From Methanomassiliicoccales archaeon (lineage in GTDB: Archaea > Thermoplasmatota > Thermoplasmata > Sysuiplasmatales > Sysuiplasmataceae): a stretch of DNA of 17,470 nt. Shown here one piece after another: positions 14,504 through 17,470 of this stretch. A program made the translations under genes and the position numbers. Within the stretch, counting starts at the first letter, position 1. Each line of letters begins with the position of its first letter. The notes under the pieces are model-generated. The model saw nothing but the letters and a program-made list of their open reading frames with translations, was not told where the DNA came from and made no database searches. The DNA lies in assembly GCA_027365715.1 (NCBI GenBank), contig DAHXLZ010000041.1, positions 1 to 17,470 on the forward strand. The letters are read 5' to 3'.

Positions 14504-15451
14504 TTGAATTTGTTCTTTGTCACAGATATTCACGGGTCTGATGTCTGTTTCAGAAAATTCCTGAATGCGGCCAAGTTCTACGATGCCGACGTACTGGTTC
14601 TTGGAGGGGACATAACAGGTAAACTGCTGGTTCCGATTGTGAAGCAGGAAGACGGCTCCTATGTTTCTGATTTCCGTGGCGCGCAGGTCACTATTCACGG
14701 AGAAAGCGAGCGGTCTGAATTTGAGAAGAAGGTTAACTTCAACGGTTTCTATCCACTGGTAATGAAAAGGGCGGATTATGATATGGCATCCGCAGACCGG
14801 TCATACAGGGATAGGCTTTTCGAGGACGTTATGCTCGAATCAATAAGACGCTGGCTGAAACTTGCCGAGGAAAGGCTTTCTGGAACGAATATCAAGGTCT
14901 ACATTACAGCAGGCAACGACGACCTTCTGTCAATGGACGAAGTGCTAAAATCACACAGTGGCGGAAATATCGAATATGCCGAAGGACAGGTTGTGACCTT
15001 CGATGGTTTTGAAATGCTCAACCTGGGCGATGCAAACGAAACGCCATGGCACACTGCCAGGGAGTTCAGTGAGCGGGACCTTGAAAGACGCCTCTCTGAT
15101 ATTGCCTCCAGACTCAATGACGCTTCAAAAAGCATATTCAACGTTCACGTGCCTCCGATCGGTGTTGGTCTGGATGTCTGTCCCGAACTTGATGCAGAGC
15201 TGAAGCCTGTCACAAGGGGAGGAGAGATTGTAATGAAGGCTGCAGGCAGCACAGCAGTAAAGAATGTGATTGAGAAGTATCAACCGCTTCTCGGATTGCA
15301 TGGTCACATACACGAGTCACCTGGAATTGCCAGGATCGGAAGAACGGTTTGCATTAATCCCGGTAGCGAATACGGACAGGGCGTCCTCCGTGGTGCGCTG
15401 ATCAGACTCGAGAGAGGGAAACTGAAACATTACGCCCTTACACGGGGCTGA
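14504..15451 (+). CDS. Metallophosphoesterase (calcineurin-like)
   Basis: A di-metal phosphoesterase of the calcineurin-like fold; the substrate cannot be inferred. The 315 residues show the family motifs in order: DIHG with Asp8 and His10; LVLGGDIT with Asp36; ITAGNDD with Asn138, where the common GNH has Asp139 in place of His, as in several archaeal and bacterial subgroups; FNVHVPP with His215; and LGLHGHIHES with His267 and His269, followed by INPGSEYGQG. A large insert at about 45-125 separates the second and third motifs. No ATG or GTG is available: the frame is closed by TGA at 14483-14485, leaving TTG 14504 as the start, giving MNLFFVTDIHG, a normal family beginning. A hairpin abuts this start. 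The GNAT gene follows after 5 bases. Confidence 0.9.
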   Translation: MNLFFVTDIHGSDVCFRKFLNAAKFYDADVLVLGGDITGKLLVPIVKQEDGSYVSDFRGAQVTIHGESERSEFEKKVNFNGFYPLVMKRADYDMASADRSYRDRLFEDVMLESIRRWLKLAEERLSGTNIKVYITAGNDDLLSMDEVLKSHSGGNIEYAEGQVVTFDGFEMLNLGDANETPWHTAREFSERDLERRLSDIASRLNDASKSIFNVHVPPIGVGLDVCPELDAELKPVTRGGEIVMKAAGSTAVKNVIEKYQPLLGLHGHIHESPGIARIGRTVCINPGSEYGQGVLRGALIRLERGKLKHYALTRG

Positions 15452-15456
15452 CACTC

Positions 15457-15921
15457 ATGAAAGTCAGAAAGTTTAGAAAGGGCGACGAGAAACAATGCGC
15501 CCGGATGCTGATTGATTCATTCAGCTGGTATTTCGAGCTTAAAGGCTCTGACTGGTTGAAGAAAAAATTCTCTGCTGCCAGCATTGCACGGGAAGCGAAG
15601 CAGGGAATTAGTCTGGTTGCAGTAGATTCGGGGAGCATAATCGGGTACTGTCATGCAGGCATCAGCGACTACGGCGTCGCCTATCTGTCCACAATAGGTG
15701 TTTCCAAGAGAGTTGAACTGAGAGGTATCGGTTCAAGTCTGCTCGAACAGCTTGAAACCACATGCAGAACAATTGGCGCCAGGAAGCTGTGGCTTATGGT
15801 AACACACATCAACACTGAGGCAATTTCATTTTACAGAAGACATGGATACAGGAAGGAAGGAATGCTCAGAGACATGACACTTGAAGGTGCTCATGAAATC
15901 ATAATGTCCAAGCACTTCTGA
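15457..15921 (+). CDS. GNAT family N-acetyltransferase
   Basis: Transfers an acetyl group from acetyl-CoA to an amine; the acceptor is unknown. The 154 residues have the GNAT layout: an N-terminal VRKFRKGD strand and helix; the central sheet GSIIGYCHAGIS; motif A near 79-97 (STIGVSKRVELRGIGSSLLE), where the CoA pyrophosphate loop is ELRGIG with Glu87 in the place usually held by Arg or Gln; and motif B with NTEAISFYRRHGYRKEG near 119-135. The ATG is 5 bases after the phosphoesterase stop, with no separate promoter, so the two genes form an operon. That link may mean a shared, small-molecule or protein-modifying function, but nothing in the sequence says which. Confidence 0.9.
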   Translation: MKVRKFRKGDEKQCARMLIDSFSWYFELKGSDWLKKKFSAASIAREAKQGISLVAVDSGSIIGYCHAGISDYGVAYLSTIGVSKRVELRGIGSSLLEQLETTCRTIGARKLWLMVTHINTEAISFYRRHGYRKEGMLRDMTLEGAHEIIMSKHF

Positions 15922-16033
15922 GTGTGCGAGAACGTGGCGTGACGTGTAATTCGATATGTATTTACGACATTCGGCAATACGCCTTCACAGAACAATACGG
16001 GATACAACTCGCGGGTGAGTTAAACAGAGAATT

Positions 16034-16077
16034 CTTAAAGGGCGTTACGGAATAGTCGATAGCCGGAATCGAGGGGG
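16034..16077 (+). promoter_or_regulatory. Promoter core and Shine-Dalgarno site of the APC permease
   Basis: CTTAAA (16034-16039) predicts transcription start near 16063. GAGGGGG at 16071-16077 is a strong Shine-Dalgarno site. It is 8 bases before an ATA at 16086-16088 but 26 bases before the first conventional start, GTG 16104. The leader is otherwise featureless. Confidence 0.5.
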
Positions 16078-16103
16078 ACAAGACAATATCAGCAGATAAT
16101 CAG

Positions 16104-17470
16104 GTGAAACCGTTCGAAAGAACAGCTACTGGTCTCGTGAGAGAGATATCGGCATTCAGAACGCTTGTGCTGGACCTCATGTTTACGAGCCCGGTATTCA
16201 TGTTTGTTTTCGCGATACTAGGGATAGGAATATTTGTGGGAGCAAATATGATCATATCCACAATACTTGCGCTTCTAATCGGTTTCACTACAGCAGGCAT
16301 GTATGCAATGCTCTCCATTGCATATCCAAGAAGCGGCGGAGATTACATTTTCGTAAGCAGAATACTTTCTCCCCCGCTCGGATTCATGGTAAATTTCGTC
16401 TTCACGATTGTTAACATATCCGTGATAGGAGTGGAGGCAGTCTGGGTATCTACCATGGCGCTCGGTCCCATGTTCGCAGGGCTTGGCGCAATAATGCACA
16501 GCACTTCTCTCGCATCAGACGCTATGGTGTTCAGCCAGCCAATATACATCTTCATCATAGGCACACTCGTTATGTTACTGTTCACCTCTGTAATGTTTTT
16601 CGGTACCGGTCCGACATTCAAAGTCAAGAGTGTGCTATTCTTCGTCGCTGTGATTTCGGTCATAATATACGTCGTCGCATTAGGCATGGCATCTCAGTCC
16701 ACGATGATAGGCAACTTCAACTCCCTTTCAAGCACACCCTACCAGAAGTATTCCGGGCTGGTTACAACGAATGGTCTTCCGACAGGTTTCCATCTGATGC
16801 CGACGCTTTACGGGACAGTTTACGCGGTTCTTGCACTCGCAGGATTCACAATATCATCATATGCCGGAGGTGAAGTATCAAACCCGAAGAAATCTCAGTT
16901 CGTCGGCATGTTCGGAGCACCGGCCCTCTATGCGCTCTTGATGGTGGGAGTTCTTGCAGTAAGCTACGCAAAGTTTGGTTACAATTTCCTGACTGGTGTT
17001 TCATATGCCGCGCTATCAGGAAGCAAACTTTACACCCTGCCAATTCCGCTCCCCTGGATGAACTTTCTTGCAGCTTATGCGCTTGACAGTGCTCCACTCA
17101 TGGTAATACTTACAGTGGGTCTGCTTTGCACGCTCTTTGCTTACATGCTGACCGCCATTTTTGCAAGCACCAGAAGCCTCTTTGCGTGGACATTCGATGG
17201 TATGTTTCCCATGAAGCTTGCTAAGGTAAATGAAAGGTATCACGTTCCTGTGTATTCACTCGTTGTGATTCTGCTCATTTCAGTTGTGTTTATCTACCTC
17301 ACAGTTTATACGACGATTTCTGCCTTCTTCACATACGTCGTTCTTGCCTCCTCATTCGGACTCACAATCGTCGCAATATCGGCAATCGTCTTTCCGTTTG
17401 TCAAAAAGGACACTTTCTCGTCCTCACCAAAGCCTGTTTCATCCAAGATCGGGGGCATCCCTGTGATCAC
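16104..17470 (+). CDS. APC superfamily amino acid permease (3' end outside window)
   Basis: A secondary transporter for amino acids or related compounds in the cytoplasmic membrane. The frame is open from GTG 16104 to the right edge (about 455 codons), so the C-terminus is missing. The N-terminus KPFERTATGLVREIS is typical of the prokaryotic APC group. Helix 1 holds the glycine-rich ILGIGIFVG, and the loop motif PRSGGDYIFVSR lies at 75-86. SSYAGGEVSNPKKS near 252-265 is another APC landmark. About eleven or twelve helices are visible. GTG 16104 is the only conventional start, but the Shine-Dalgarno site and the family N-terminus suggest translation begins six codons earlier at ATA 16086 (SADNQV precedes Lys2). 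The neighbouring peptidases and deacylase fit a role in amino acid uptake, although the substrate is not determined. Confidence 0.9.
   Translation, partial: MKPFERTATGLVREISAFRTLVLDLMFTSPVFMFVFAILGIGIFVGANMIISTILALLIGFTTAGMYAMLSIAYPRSGGDYIFVSRILSPPLGFMVNFVFTIVNISVIGVEAVWVSTMALGPMFAGLGAIMHSTSLASDAMVFSQPIYIFIIGTLVMLLFTSVMFFGTGPTFKVKSVLFFVAVISVIIYVVALGMASQSTMIGNFNSLSSTPYQKYSGLVTTNGLPTGFHLMPTLYGTVYAVLALAGFTISSYAGGEVSNPKKSQFVGMFGAPALYALLMVGVLAVSYAKFGYNFLTGVSYAALSGSKLYTLPIPLPWMNFLAAYALDSAPLMVILTVGLLCTLFAYMLTAIFASTRSLFAWTFDGMFPMKLAKVNERYHVPVYSLVVILLISVVFIYLTVYTTISAFFTYVVLASSFGLTIVAISAIVFPFVKKDTFSSSPKPVSSKIGGIPVI

Noticed and set aside
1..17470. CRISPR arrays, tRNAs, rRNA, insertion sequences
   Set aside because: I looked through the intergenic stretches on both strands and saw no regularly spaced direct repeats, no tRNA-like T-arm sequence, and no transposase or terminal inverted repeats. 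No computed scan was possible.

Overview
The window looks like chromosomal DNA of an archaeon, most probably a member of the Thermoplasmata or a relative. The clues are AT-rich TATA elements about 26 bases upstream of several start codons, which implies leaderless or short-leader transcripts. Other genes have AGGTG-type Shine-Dalgarno sites. There are two compact four-helix heme A synthase-like proteins of archaeal type, and a sequon-rich surface protein with a C-terminal membrane anchor. Base composition is near 50% GC. The lineage is an inference: there is no rRNA or marker gene here.

Layout from left to right: the end of a membrane protein; an S66 LD-carboxypeptidase-like gene; a convergent aldo/keto reductase; a long spacer with a possible small leaderless gene; two compact CtaA/COX15-like genes facing each other with overlapping 3' ends; a cysteine synthase-family gene, a small frame interrupted by one TAG, and an M17 leucyl aminopeptidase, all on the plus strand; a six-helix membrane protein and a pyroglutamyl peptidase on the minus strand; a tight aguB-aguA pair; a pirin and an N-acyl-D-amino-acid deacylase on the minus strand; then a surface protein, a metallophosphoesterase with a GNAT acetyltransferase, and an APC permease that runs off the right edge.

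The common theme is peptide and amino acid scavenging. Possible products include free amino acids from M17 and Pcp peptidases, deacylated D-amino acids, import by an APC carrier, sulfur amino acid synthesis, and putrescine from agmatine. The CtaA pair points to an aerobic respiratory chain with heme A-type oxidase. No mobile element, CRISPR array, tRNA or rRNA was recognised.

The points most worth a second look are: the small gene with an in-frame TAG (5007-5228); the S66 protein lacking a serine at the nucleophile position; the tail-to-tail CtaA half-proteins; a TTTAAG element spaced for leaderless starts in both directions (2443-2448); an APC permease whose Shine-Dalgarno site and N-terminus point to an ATA start codon; and a hairpin directly in front of the TTG start of the phosphoesterase.
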